Origin: Raineyella sp964402325
GTDB taxonomy: Bacteria > Actinomycetota > Actinomycetes > Propionibacteriales > Propionibacteriaceae
Reading direction: 5' to 3'
Assembly: GCA_964402325.1 (NCBI GenBank)
Contig: CAYOBI010000002.1
Span: 75,016 to 139,015 of the forward strand
DNA length: 64,000 nt
Each line of letters starts with the position of its first letter. Position 1 is the first letter of the stretch. A model generated the notes under the pieces. It searched no databases. It was not told the DNA's origin and worked only from the letters and a program-made list of their open reading frames with translations. The translations under genes and the position numbers were made by a program. Below, piece by piece: positions 7,050-14,883 of this stretch.

Positions 7050-7523
7050 TCAGGCTGCTCCGGGGAAATCGAACTGGCGCCATGCCTCGTAGACCGCGAT
7101 CGCGGTGGCGTTGGAGAGGTTCAGCGACCGGTTGCCCGGGCGCATCGGGATCCGGATCCGTTCGGTCACCCGCGCATCGGCGAGCACAGCTGGGTCCAGC
7201 CCGGTCGGCTCCGGCCCGAAGAGCAGCACGTCGCCCTCCCGGTAGTCCACGTCGGTGTGGCGTACGTCGGCGTGGGCGGTGAACGCGAAGACCCGGGCCG
7301 GCAGCAGGGCCGCGTACGCCGCCTCGAGGTCGTCGTGCACGGTGACGTTCGCCATGTCGTGGTAGTCGAGGCCCGCCCGCCTCAGGTGCGTGTCGTCCAT
7401 CGAGAAGCCCAGCGGCCCGGCCAGGTGCAGCGGCGCCCCGGTGATCGCGGCCAGGCGGATGGTCGCGCCGGTGTTGTGCGGGATGCGCGGGGAGTGGAAG
7501 AGGATGCGGACCGGGCAGGACAT
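7050..7523 (-). CDS. trmL: tRNA (cytidine(34)-2'-O)-methyltransferase TrmL
   Basis: A 157-residue SPOUT methyltransferase that uses S-adenosylmethionine to methylate the 2'-OH of the wobble nucleotide in tRNA-Leu. Visible family motifs are HSPRIPHNTGATIRLAA at the N-terminus, LRRAGLDYHD, LLFGPEPTGLD, and the knot segment IPMRPGNRSLNLSNATAIA followed by VYEAWRQ. The length matches the compact SPOUT-only TrmL type. The NTGNI core seen in many members reads NTGAT here, a small change. It stands alone, with the CsoR-like palindrome downstream. Confidence 0.92.
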   Translation of the reverse strand: MSCPVRILFHSPRIPHNTGATIRLAAITGAPLHLAGPLGFSMDDTHLRRAGLDYHDMANVTVHDDLEAAYAALLPARVFAFTAHADVRHTDVDYREGDVLLFGPEPTGLDPAVLADARVTERIRIPMRPGNRSLNLSNATAIAVYEAWRQFDFPGAA

Positions 7524-7547
7524 GCCGGTCAGTCTCTCACGCCCCCG

Positions 7548-8456
7548 TCACGGCCAGGTGTGCTCGACGGCGCTGGTGAAGAGCCGCGCCTCGCCGCTGA
7601 TCGGGTCGTCGAAGGCCAGGGTCCGGGCGACCAGTTCCAGCGGGGTGGAGAAGTCGTCGACATCGACGTCGAGGACCTCCGGGTACAGCGGGTCCCCCAC
7701 GATCGGGATGCCCAGCCCGTTCAGGTGGACCCGCAGCTGGTGCGTCTTCCCGGTGGTCGGCGTGAGCCGGTAGCGGCCGTACGTCCCACGGGTTTCGAGC
7801 AGCTCGACCGTGGTGTGGGTGTTCGGCGCCCGGTCGGGCACGACGTCGGTCTGCAGCACGCCGTGGCGCTTGTGCAGGTGGTTGGCCACTTCGAGCGGGA
7901 GCGCCAGGTCGGGGCGGACCGGGGCCAACGCGGTGTACGTCTTGCGGGCCAGCCGGTGCTCGAAGACCTGCTGGTACGGGGCCCGCCAGCGGCGCTCGGT
8001 GGTCAGCAGCAGCACCCCGGCGGTCAACCGGTCCAGCCGGTGCGCCGGGGACAGCTCCGGCAGGCCGAGGGCCTCGCGCAACCGGACCACGACCGACTGC
8101 GTGACGTGGCGCCCGCGCGGGATGGAGGACAGGAAGTGCGGCTTGTCCACCACCACCAGCCGTTCGTCGCGGTGCAGGATGCCGATCGGGAACGGCACCA
8201 CCGGCTCGTCCCGCAGATCGCGGTGGAACCAGACGAAGGTGTGCGGGGCGTACGCCTCGGCGCCGGTGAACGGCTTCCCGTCGCCGGCGACGAACCGGCC
8301 GTCACGCAGCATCGCCTCCACCGGGGCGTCGGCCGCCAGCCGGTCGAGCAGGAAGTCGCGCATCGTCGGCCACGGCGCCGGCCTGTTCGCGTCGGGCGTA
8401 CGGACCCACGCGGCCTCCAGCCCGTGGCGGCGGGGGAGCGGGGAGCGGGGCGGCAC
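7548..8456 (-). CDS. RluA-family pseudouridine synthase
   Basis: A 302-residue protein that would turn specific uridines of rRNA or tRNA into pseudouridine. The catalytic motif is SPAHRLDRLTAGVLLL, where HRLDRxTxG holds the catalytic aspartate. Other RluA motifs are ILHRDERLVVVDKPHFL, ARKTYTAL, and TGKTHQLRVHLNGLGIPIVGD (in parts). The N-terminal region WFHRDLRDEPVVPFPIGILH replaces an S4 domain. GTG at 8454-8456 gives the usual PPRSPLPRRHG start; longer frames would run into the tRNA-Gly gene. Target site is unknown. Confidence 0.88.
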   Translation of the reverse strand: MPPRSPLPRRHGLEAAWVRTPDANRPAPWPTMRDFLLDRLAADAPVEAMLRDGRFVAGDGKPFTGAEAYAPHTFVWFHRDLRDEPVVPFPIGILHRDERLVVVDKPHFLSSIPRGRHVTQSVVVRLREALGLPELSPAHRLDRLTAGVLLLTTERRWRAPYQQVFEHRLARKTYTALAPVRPDLALPLEVANHLHKRHGVLQTDVVPDRAPNTHTTVELLETRGTYGRYRLTPTTGKTHQLRVHLNGLGIPIVGDPLYPEVLDVDVDDFSTPLELVARTLAFDDPISGEARLFTSAVEHTWP

Positions 8457-8536
8457 CGATCCAGCGTACGTGGCACACGTCCCCCGGGGTCGCCTGTCCC
8501 GGGGTAGAGTCGGTCGGGCGCCGTTCGGCGGTGCAT

Positions 8537-8607
8537 GCGGGTGAGGCCCAAGGGTGGGGCGCCACACTTCCGGTGTGGAGGTTCAGGTTCGAGTCCTGGC
8601 GCCCGCT
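8537..8607 (+). tRNA. tRNA-Gly (anticodon TCC)
   Basis: The cloverleaf folds cleanly: acceptor GCGGGTG/CGCCCGC (one G-U pair), D arm GCCC-AAGGGTG-GGGC, anticodon arm CCACA-CTTCCGG-TGTGG with anticodon TCC, a four-base variable loop, T arm TCAGG-TTCGAGT-CCTGG, and discriminator T. CCA is not encoded. A TAGAGT -10 box is at 8505-8510. Unusual points are A rather than T at position 8 and G rather than A at position 37. Confidence 0.8.
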
Positions 8608-8629
8608 CTTGTCAATTCCGGGGGTGACC

Positions 8630-9880
8630 GTGGGCGTACGACAACTGCTCGCCGACACCCGCCCGCTGCACAACGACCACTTCCGCCGGCTGTGGACCGC
8701 CAACATCATCACCGTGATCGGCGCCCAGCTCACCGTCGTCGCCGTCCCGGCGCAGATCTACGCGCTCACCGGCAGTTCGGCGTACGTGGGGTTGACCGGG
8801 CTGTTCGGCCTGGTGCCGCTGGTGGTCTTCGGCCTGTGGGGCGGGGCTCTGGCCGACGCGATGGACCGGCGCCGGCTGATGCTGCTGTCCACGATCGGGC
8901 TGATCGCCACCTCGGCGCTGTTCTGGGCCCAGTCGGCGCTGGCGCTGGGCAACGTCTGGTTGGTGTTGGTCGTCTTCGCACTGCAACAGGCGTTCTTCGC
9001 GATCAACCAGCCGACCCGGACCTCGATCCTGCCCCGGCTGCTGCCCGCCGGTCAGCTGCCCGCCGCGAACTCGCTGAACATGACGGTGATGCAGTTCGGC
9101 GCGATCGCCGGACCGCTGGTCGGCGGGGCGTTGATCCCGGTGCTCGGCTTCTCCTGGCTCTATCTGGCCGACAGCGTGCTGCTGCTGGCCACGCTGTGGG
9201 CGGCCGTCCGGCTCCCGGCGCTGCCCCCGGCCGCCGGTGAGGCGCGCGGCGTGCCCGGCCTGCGCTCGGTCGTCGAGGGCCTCGGCTACCTGCGCGGCCA
9301 ACCGGTGCTGATGATGTCGTTCCTCGTCGACGTGATCGCGATGACCTTCGGGATGCCGCGGGCACTGTTCCCGCAGCTGGCGCACGAGTCGTTCGGCGGC
9401 CCGGCCGAGGGCGGTACGGCGTTCGCCCTGCTGTTCGCGGCGATCCCCGCCGGGGCGTTGCTCGGCGGGATCCTGTCGGGCTGGATCTCCCGGGTCACCC
9501 GGCAGGGCCTGGCGGTCGTGGTGTGCATCGTGGTGTGGGGCGCGGCCATGCTCGGCTTCGGGCTGTTCGCCGGCGCCGGGCTGCTGGGCCCCGCGCTCGG
9601 GATGCTGGCGCTCGGCGGTGCGGCGGACATGGCCTCGGCCGCGTTCCGCCAGACCATCCTGCAGGAGGCGGCCAGCGACGAGGTGCGCGGCCGGCTGCAG
9701 GGCATCTTCATCGTCGTGGTCGCCGGCGGCCCGCGGCTGGCCGACACCCTGCACGGTGCGGCGGCCGCGGCGGTCGGGACGGTGGCCGCGACGGCCGGCG
9801 GCGGCGTCGCCGTGGTGGTCGGGGTGGTGCTGGCCGCGCTGCTGGTGCCGTCCTTCGTCCGCTACCGGGTCAGTCGCTGA
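8630..9880 (+). CDS. MFS exporter, EntS/MFS_3-like
   Basis: A 416-residue major facilitator protein with about twelve membrane segments. The loop after helix 2 reads GGALADAMDRRRLML, the common MFS motif, and the N-terminal LADTRPLHNDHFRRLWTAN is typical of the EntS-like efflux branch. Substrate is not evident; relatives export siderophores or drugs. GTG at 8630 follows GGGGG at a five-base spacing; GTG at 8624 is an alternative. The gene starts 22 bases after tRNA-Gly and may be transcribed with it. Its 3-prime end overlaps mug by 11 bases in convergent orientation. Confidence 0.82.
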   Translation: MGVRQLLADTRPLHNDHFRRLWTANIITVIGAQLTVVAVPAQIYALTGSSAYVGLTGLFGLVPLVVFGLWGGALADAMDRRRLMLLSTIGLIATSALFWAQSALALGNVWLVLVVFALQQAFFAINQPTRTSILPRLLPAGQLPAANSLNMTVMQFGAIAGPLVGGALIPVLGFSWLYLADSVLLLATLWAAVRLPALPPAAGEARGVPGLRSVVEGLGYLRGQPVLMMSFLVDVIAMTFGMPRALFPQLAHESFGGPAEGGTAFALLFAAIPAGALLGGILSGWISRVTRQGLAVVVCIVVWGAAMLGFGLFAGAGLLGPALGMLALGGAADMASAAFRQTILQEAASDEVRGRLQGIFIVVVAGGPRLADTLHGAAAAAVGTVAATAGGGVAVVVGVVLAALLVPSFVRYRVSR

Positions 9881-10460
9881 GCCACCCGGGGCGGCGCGGG
9901 ATCCCGGCCGCGTCGGCCGCGGCCCCGTACGCCTCGGCCAGGCTGGCCACCGTCTCGTGCGCGTTCAGCCCGGACGGGTTGGGCAGCACCCACACCTCGG
10001 CGCCGGCCAGGTCCTCCGGCTGGCGTCCCGGCCGGGCCTGCGGCCGGTGGAAGCCGGTGCGGTAGGCGCCGATCCCGACGACCGCCACCACCCGGGGGTG
10101 GTGGGCGAGGACCGTACGCTCCAGGCGGGCCGCGCCGGCGCGGATCTCGGCGGTGGAGAGCTCGTCGGCCCGGGCACTGGCGCGGGCGACGAGATTGGTG
10201 ATGCCCAGGCCGATCGCCTCCAGGGCCGCGCGGTCCGCCGGCAGCATGCCGGCGGTGCAGTCGAACACGTGGTCGGTGATCCCGGCGGCGTGCAGCGCGG
10301 GCCAGAACCGGTTGCCCGGCCGGGCGAAGTGCGCCCCGGTCGCCCCCGACCACAGGCCGGGGTTGATCCCCACCACCAGCAGCCGGAGCGGGTCAGGCAG
10401 GATGTCGGGGATCGTCCGCCCCGCGGCAGCGGCGAGGTCGGCGCGGGTGGGGCGGGGCAC
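9870..10460 (-). CDS. mug: G/U mismatch-specific DNA glycosylase Mug
   Basis: A 196-residue member of the uracil-DNA glycosylase superfamily that removes uracil or ethenocytosine opposite G. Motif 1 GINPGLWSGATGAHFARPGN and motif 2 VLPNPSGLNAH are those of the Mug/TDG branch (catalytic Asn in GINPG). GTG at 10458-10460 gives the typical start MPRPTRADLAAA and lies four bases after the arsC stop; a GTG at 10485-10487 overlapping arsC is possible but less typical. Position suggests co-transcription with acr3-arsC, though a link to arsenic is not needed. Confidence 0.9.
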   Translation of the reverse strand: MPRPTRADLAAAAGRTIPDILPDPLRLLVVGINPGLWSGATGAHFARPGNRFWPALHAAGITDHVFDCTAGMLPADRAALEAIGLGITNLVARASARADELSTAEIRAGAARLERTVLAHHPRVVAVVGIGAYRTGFHRPQARPGRQPEDLAGAEVWVLPNPSGLNAHETVASLAEAYGAAADAAGIPRRPGWLSD

Positions 10461-10464
10461 GGGC

Positions 10465-10896
10465 TCAGCGGGGCAGGACGTCGACACCCAGGTCGGCGAG
10501 CAGCGCGGTGACCCGGCGGCGGATCTCGTCGCGGACCGGGCGGACCGCAGCGAGGTCCTTGCCGGCCGGGTCGTCGAGGACCCAGTCCTCGTACCGCTTG
10601 CCGGGATAGAACGGGCACGCGTCGCCGCAGCCCATCGTGATCACCACGTCGGAGGCCTGCACCGCCTCGGGGGTGAGGATCTTGGGCTTCTCGGCGGAGA
10701 TGTCGATGCCGTCCTCCAGCATCGCCGCAAGGACGGCCGGGTTGACCTCGTCGGCCGGGGCCGAGCCGGCCGAGCGCACCTCGACCCTCCCGCCGGACAG
10801 GTGGTTGGCGTACGCGGCGCCCATCTGGGAGCGGCCGGCGTTGTGTACGCAGACGAACATGACGGACGGCCGGTGCTCGGGCTGGTGGGTGGACAT
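10465..10896 (-). CDS. arsC: Arsenate reductase, low-molecular-weight phosphatase type
   Basis: A 143-residue protein that reduces arsenate to arsenite. The active loop is VCVHNAGRSQM with the nucleophile at Cys16, the form found in thioredoxin- or mycothiol-coupled ArsC and not the glutaredoxin type. A second redox segment MGCGDACPFYPGKRYEDWVL carries two more cysteines, and VRPVRDEIRRRV closes the family pattern. In actinobacteria such proteins often work with mycothiol and mycoredoxin. The gene follows acr3 by 11 bases, so its product feeds arsenite to the efflux pump. Confidence 0.9.
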   Translation of the reverse strand: MSTHQPEHRPSVMFVCVHNAGRSQMGAAYANHLSGGRVEVRSAGSAPADEVNPAVLAAMLEDGIDISAEKPKILTPEAVQASDVVITMGCGDACPFYPGKRYEDWVLDDPAGKDLAAVRPVRDEIRRRVTALLADLGVDVLPR

Positions 10897-10907
10897 GGGC
10901 GTTCCTT

Positions 10908-12017
10908 TCATCGGGGCAGGGTCGGGTCGTGCGGGAAGAGCCGGGGGCCGAGCCACAGCGCCACGTACACCAGGCCGACCAGGGCCGGGACCTCGATCAG
11001 CGGGCCGACGACGCCGGCCAGGGCCTGGCCGGAGGTGACGCCGAAGGTGCCGATCGCCACGGCGATGGCGAGCTCGAAGTTGTTGCCGGCGGCGGTGAAG
11101 GCCACCGTCGTGGAGCGGGCGTAGTCCAGCCCGGCCGCGCGGGAGGCCAGCAGTCCGGTGAACCACATGACGGCGAAGTAGCCGATCAGCGGCAACGCGA
11201 TCCGGGCCACGTCCCAGGGGCGACCGGTGATCTGGTTGCCCTGCAGGGCGAACAGCAGCACGATCGTGAACAGCAGGCCGTAGAGCGCGAGCGGGCCGAT
11301 CCGGGGCAGGAAGCGCCCCTCGTACCAGGCCCGGCCCCGGGTCCGCTCGCCGATCAGGCGGGTGAGGAAGCCCGCCACCAGCGGCACCCCGAGGAAGACC
11401 AGGACCGAGACGAAGATCGCCCGGAAGGAGAAGTCCGCCGACGTCGTCGGCAGGCCGAGCCAGCCGGGCAGCACCTGGAGGTAGAACCAGCCCAGCGCGG
11501 AGAACGCGAGCACCTGGAAGACGGAGTTGACCGCCACCAGCACCGCCGCAGTCTCCCGGTCACCGCAGGCGAGGTCGTTCCAGATCAGCACCATGGCGAT
11601 GCAGCGGGCCAGGCCGACGATGACCAGGCCGGTACGGTACTCGGGCAGGTCGGGCAGCAGCAGCCAGGCCAGGGTGAACATCACCGCGGGCCCGATGATC
11701 CAGTTCAGCACCAGCGACAGGCCCATCAGCCGCCGATCGGCGGTGACCCGACGGGTCTCGTCGTAGCGGACCTTCGCGAGCACCGGGTACATCATCACCA
11801 GCAGGCCGATCGCGATCGGCAGCGAGACCGAGCCGATCCGGACCGCGTCCAGGGCGGCCGGCAGACCGGGCACGAACCGCCCGAGCAGCAGTCCGGCGGC
11901 CATCGCCGCGAGGATCCAGACCGGGAGGAACCGGTCCAGCCGGCTGAGCCGCCCCGCGACCGAGTGGTGCTCGGTGGCACCCGGCCGGATGTCCGTCTCT
12001 GGCACCGGAACCCCCAT
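10908..12017 (-). CDS. acr3: ACR3-family arsenite efflux permease
   Basis: A 369-residue membrane protein with about ten helices that exports As(III) using the proton motive force. Family segments include LNWIIGPAVMFTLAWLLLPD, VIVGLARCIAMVLIWNDLAC with the conserved cysteine of helix 4, and TTVAFTAAGNNFELAIAVAI. The promoter can be read: TTGACA (minus, 12065-12070), 16 bases, TACGCT (12043-12048), which places the -35 inside the ATTGA-N6-TCAAT palindrome. Transcription should therefore be repressed by the divergent arsR product and released by arsenite. Confidence 0.94.
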   Translation of the reverse strand: MGVPVPETDIRPGATEHHSVAGRLSRLDRFLPVWILAAMAAGLLLGRFVPGLPAALDAVRIGSVSLPIAIGLLVMMYPVLAKVRYDETRRVTADRRLMGLSLVLNWIIGPAVMFTLAWLLLPDLPEYRTGLVIVGLARCIAMVLIWNDLACGDRETAAVLVAVNSVFQVLAFSALGWFYLQVLPGWLGLPTTSADFSFRAIFVSVLVFLGVPLVAGFLTRLIGERTRGRAWYEGRFLPRIGPLALYGLLFTIVLLFALQGNQITGRPWDVARIALPLIGYFAVMWFTGLLASRAAGLDYARSTTVAFTAAGNNFELAIAVAIGTFGVTSGQALAGVVGPLIEVPALVGLVYVALWLGPRLFPHDPTLPR

Positions 12018-12022
12018 TTCAC

Positions 12023-12038
12023 ATCGATGATCTTCGAT
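12023..12038. promoter_or_regulatory. ArsR-type operator, copy A2 (ATCGATGA-N4-CGAT)
   Basis: A 16-bp imperfect inverted repeat ATCGATGATCTTCGAT, just downstream of the acr3 -10 box and before its start codon. The same pattern, ATCGATGA, four bases, CGAT, recurs at 12513-12528 before arsD. Two copies at two ars promoters suggest a binding site. Confidence 0.45.
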
Positions 12039-12055
12039 CGGAAGCGTAGTGAATT

Positions 12056-12071
12056 ATTGATGGTTGTCAAT
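12056..12071. promoter_or_regulatory. ArsR operator covering both divergent -35 boxes
   Basis: ATTGA-TGGTTG-TCAAT is a perfect inverted repeat with a six-base centre. Its left half overlaps TTGATG (12057-12062), the -35 box of arsR with TAGACT 18 bases downstream. Its right half overlaps TTGACA (minus, 12065-12070), the -35 box of acr3. A dimer bound here would block both promoters. A near copy (one mismatch) lies at 12477-12492. Confidence 0.6.
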
Positions 12072-12092
12072 GTGACCCGCTAGACTGGCGCA

Positions 12093-12470
12093 ATGGCGCA
12101 GGTAGCACTCGACAGGACATCCGGCGGCGAGGATGGCGAGGTCTGCCTCTCGGGTCCCTCCATTTTGATCGAGACGGGCCAGGCGGCACGCCTGGCCGAG
12201 ATCTTCAAGGCGCTCTCCGATCCGACCCGGGTCCGCCTGCTCGCGCACATCAGTTCGTCGGAGCACGGGACGACCTGCGCCTGTCACCTCCCCGAGGCGC
12301 TGGGGATCAGTCAGCCCACCCTCTCCCACCACCTGAAGAAGTTGGTCGACGCCGGGCTGGTCGCCCGGGAGCAGCGAGGGCGCTGGGCCCATTACACCGC
12401 GGTCGCCGAGGTGGTGGAGGTAGCCCGCGCATTCCTGGGTGAGTCGACCACTGCGGCCCGGTGTTGCTGA
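12093..12470 (+). CDS. arsR: Arsenical-responsive repressor ArsR
   Basis: A 125-residue ArsR/SmtB winged-helix repressor. The recognition region LPEALGISQPTLSHHLKKLV follows a TCACHL segment whose C-x-C cysteines resemble the As(III) site of the helix-alpha3 type; extra cysteines are at C18 and in the C-terminal RCC. It should sit on the nearby palindromes and leave when arsenite binds. TAGACT ends six bases before the ATG, so the transcript is probably leaderless. It is divergent from acr3 and followed by arsD and arsA. Confidence 0.92.
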   Translation: MAQVALDRTSGGEDGEVCLSGPSILIETGQAARLAEIFKALSDPTRVRLLAHISSSEHGTTCACHLPEALGISQPTLSHHLKKLVDAGLVAREQRGRWAHYTAVAEVVEVARAFLGESTTAARCC

Positions 12471-12476
12471 GGTCAT

Positions 12477-12492
12477 ATTGACGTTCGTCGAT
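12477..12492. promoter_or_regulatory. Second ATTGA-N6-TCGAT operator, before arsD
   Basis: ATTGA-CGTTCG-TCGAT differs by one base from the operator in the acr3/arsR divergent promoter. It starts seven bases after the arsR stop, suggesting that arsD-arsA has its own ArsR-controlled promoter in addition to any read-through. Confidence 0.5.
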
Positions 12493-12512
12493 CCGACTGG
12501 TTGACTCGCGGT

Positions 12513-12528
12513 ATCGATGAACACCGAT
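12513..12528. promoter_or_regulatory. ArsR-type operator, copy B2 (ATCGATGA-N4-CGAT)
   Basis: ATCGATGAACACCGAT, matching copy A2 in all 12 defined positions, placed between the second palindrome and the GAGGAG ribosome site of arsD. The distance between the two element types differs between the two promoters. Confidence 0.42.
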
Positions 12529-12542
12529 GTGAGGAGTTTGTG

Positions 12543-12767
12543 GTGACTGGAGTGCAGGTCTTCGAAGGGCCGCTGTGCTGCAACACGGGCGTCTGCGGGC
12601 CGGACCCGGAGCAGACGTTGGTCGACTTCACCGCTGACGCGCGTTGGCTCGCGGACCAGGGTGTCCCGGTCACGCGAGCGAATCTCGCCCAGGACCCCGC
12701 CGCCTTCGCCGCCGATGCCTCCGCGCGTGCCTTCCTCCGGATCGCCACCGGCCGGCCCTGCTGCTGA
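12543..12767 (+). CDS. arsD: Short ArsD-like arsenic metallochaperone
   Basis: A 74-residue protein starting at GTG after GAGGAG. It keeps the ArsD N-terminal site FEGPLCCNTGVCGPDP, where the CC and the later C bind As(III), and the helix QTLVDFTADARWLADQGVPV. ArsD hands arsenite to ArsA. Typical ArsD proteins run to about 110-120 residues; this one stops after GRPCC, so the C-terminal part of the thioredoxin-like fold is missing, though a vicinal Cys pair is kept at the very end. arsA begins 22 bases later. It may be a compact functional chaperone or a worn-down copy. Confidence 0.85.
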   Translation: MTGVQVFEGPLCCNTGVCGPDPEQTLVDFTADARWLADQGVPVTRANLAQDPAAFAADASARAFLRIATGRPCC

Positions 12768-12789
12768 TCGCGAACAGGAGCACCGCGCC

Positions 12790-14496
12790 ATGAAGTACCT
12801 CGCTGACCTTCCCCGCTATGTCTTCTTCACCGGCAAGGGCGGGGTCGGCAAGACCAGCGTGGCCTGCGCGACCGCGGTGCACCTGATCGACCGGGGGCGC
12901 CGGGTGCTGCTGGTCTCGACCGACCCGGCGTCCAACGTCGGTCAGGTCTTCGGCCAGTCCATCGGCAACCGGATCACGCCGGTCTCGGTCGTGCCCGGCC
13001 TGGACGCCCTCGAGATCGATCCGGAGCAGGCCGCGGCCGACTACCGCGAACGTACGCTCGCCCCGGTCCGGGACCTGCTGTCCGCGGCCGACCTGGCCTC
13101 GGTGACCGAACAGCTCTCCGGTGCCTGTACCACCGAGATCGCCTCGTTCAACGAGTTCACCGACCTGCTCGCCGGCACCGACACGGCTTCCGGCTACGAC
13201 CACGTCATCTTCGACACCGCCCCCACCGGTCACACCATCCGGTTGCTGCAACTGCCGGGGGAGTGGACCCGGTTCATCGACGACGGCAAGGGCGACACCT
13301 CCTGCCTCGGCCCGATGTCGGGCCTGGAGAAGTCCCGTGCGACGTACGGGCGGGCCCTCGCCGCCCTCTCCGATCCCGGCCTGACCCGGCTGGTGCTGGT
13401 GACCCGGGCCCAGTCCGGTGCCCTGGCCGAGGCGGCCCGTACGGTCGACGAACTCGCCGAGGCCGGCGTCACCGCCACCCACCTGGTCGTCAACGCGGTG
13501 CTGCCGGCCGATCCCGGCCATGATCGGCTCGCCGACGCCATCCGGGGGCGCGAGAGCGCCGCCCTGGCCGTCCTGCCCGACCGACTCGCCGGACTGTCGA
13601 CCGATCTGCTTCCGCTACAGGGAGTCGACATGGTCGGGGTGCCGGCGCTGCGGAGCCTGCTGGGTGGCGCCGGCGCCGCGGCGGACCCGCTCGTGGCCGG
13701 GGACGCCGGGACCGACCGGGCGCTGCTGCCCGATCTCGGGTCCCTGATCGACGAGCTGGCCGAGCAGGACCACGGGCTGGTGATGTGCATGGGCAAGGGC
13801 GGGGTCGGCAAGACGACCATCGCCACCGCGATCGCCCGCGGCCTCGTCGCTCGCGGTAAGGACGTCCATCTCACCACCACGGACCCGGCCGCCCACCTCG
13901 ACCCCGCGCTGGCGGGCGAGGGGATGGAGGTGTCGGCCATCGACCCCGACCGGGCCACCGCCGACTACCGGGCGCACGTGATGGCCAGCAAGGGAGCCAC
14001 CCTCGACGAGGCCGGCAGGGCCGCGCTCGCCGAGGACCTGAGGTCGCCGTGCACCGAGGAGGTCGCGGTCTTCCAGGCCTTCTCCCGGGTCGTCTCCGAG
14101 GGGCGCCGGCGGTTCGTGGTGATGGACACCGCCCCCACCGGGCACACCCTGCTGCTGATGGACGCCACCGGCTCGTACCACCACGAGATCACCCGCTCCA
14201 TGCCCACGGGGGCGCACTTCACCACGCCGATGATGCGGCTACAGGACCCCGACCACACCAAGGTCGTGATCGTCACCCTGGCCGAGACGACACCCGTCCT
14301 CGAGGCCCAGCAGCTGCAGGCCGACCTCGCCCGCGCCGGCATCCGGCCCTGGGCCTGGGTCGTCAACCAGACCCTCACCGGGGTGCCCACGTCCGACCCG
14401 CTGCTGCGCCGCCGTCAGGCCGCCGAGCGTGGCCCCCTCGAGGCGGTCAGGCGTGCCGCCGTCCGGGTCGCCCAGGTGCCCTGGGAGGGCCGCTAG
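12790..14496 (+). CDS. arsA: Arsenite-pump ATPase ArsA
   Basis: A 568-residue cytosolic ATPase with the two homologous halves of ArsA. The P-loops GKGGVGKTS (residues 15-23) and GKGGVGKTT (about 335-343) and the two DTAPTGHT signature-type segments are all present. Half-linking cysteines include GACTTE and SPCTEE. It energises arsenite export, normally with ArsB and in some bacteria with Acr3, receiving arsenite from ArsD. AGGAG at 12776-12780 sets the ATG at 12790; longer upstream frames overlap arsD. It ends the arsR-arsD-arsA operon. Confidence 0.94.
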   Translation: MKYLADLPRYVFFTGKGGVGKTSVACATAVHLIDRGRRVLLVSTDPASNVGQVFGQSIGNRITPVSVVPGLDALEIDPEQAAADYRERTLAPVRDLLSAADLASVTEQLSGACTTEIASFNEFTDLLAGTDTASGYDHVIFDTAPTGHTIRLLQLPGEWTRFIDDGKGDTSCLGPMSGLEKSRATYGRALAALSDPGLTRLVLVTRAQSGALAEAARTVDELAEAGVTATHLVVNAVLPADPGHDRLADAIRGRESAALAVLPDRLAGLSTDLLPLQGVDMVGVPALRSLLGGAGAAADPLVAGDAGTDRALLPDLGSLIDELAEQDHGLVMCMGKGGVGKTTIATAIARGLVARGKDVHLTTTDPAAHLDPALAGEGMEVSAIDPDRATADYRAHVMASKGATLDEAGRAALAEDLRSPCTEEVAVFQAFSRVVSEGRRRFVVMDTAPTGHTLLLMDATGSYHHEITRSMPTGAHFTTPMMRLQDPDHTKVVIVTLAETTPVLEAQQLQADLARAGIRPWAWVVNQTLTGVPTSDPLLRRRQAAERGPLEAVRRAAVRVAQVPWEGR

Positions 14497-14505
14497 GGTC
14501 GGGGT

Positions 14506-14817
14506 ATGCCGTCCTACCGCGTCGCCCTCCAGATCGGTGACGTACGCCCGGGGCACCGGCCCGGTGAGGTGCTGCCGCTCGCTGCGGCGGCGACCCGCCG
14601 GCTGGCGCACCTCGACAAGCCCGACCTGGTGATGGAGGACCGGCTGCCCTGGGTGGTGGTCCGGTTCAGCCTCGAGCCGACGGGGCGGGCCGAGGAAGAC
14701 GTGCGGGCCGGCACCGTCGCCGCCGCGGTCGAACGGGCCGTCGGCGAGGCCGCCGAGGTGACCCGCACCCGGGTCAGCCGCCGGGTCAAGGGGGAGTGGC
14801 TGATCGTCGTCCGCTGA
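14506..14817 (+). CDS. Conserved-looking small protein of unknown function
   Basis: A 103-residue protein with no membrane segment or cysteine, slightly basic at the C-terminus (RTRVSRRVKGEWLIVVR). Alternating hydrophobic and charged stretches suggest a small alpha/beta fold. I do not recognise it. TAGGGT at 14494-14499 ends six bases before the ATG, the leaderless arrangement seen repeatedly in this window, which supports the start and its independence from arsA. Confidence 0.55.
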   Translation: MPSYRVALQIGDVRPGHRPGEVLPLAAAATRRLAHLDKPDLVMEDRLPWVVVRFSLEPTGRAEEDVRAGTVAAAVERAVGEAAEVTRTRVSRRVKGEWLIVVR

Positions 14818-14883
14818 CGCCGCGGGCGGGGCACATCACGAAACTGCTTGCCAACCCGGCGCGCGGTGCCCATGGTGGTAGTC

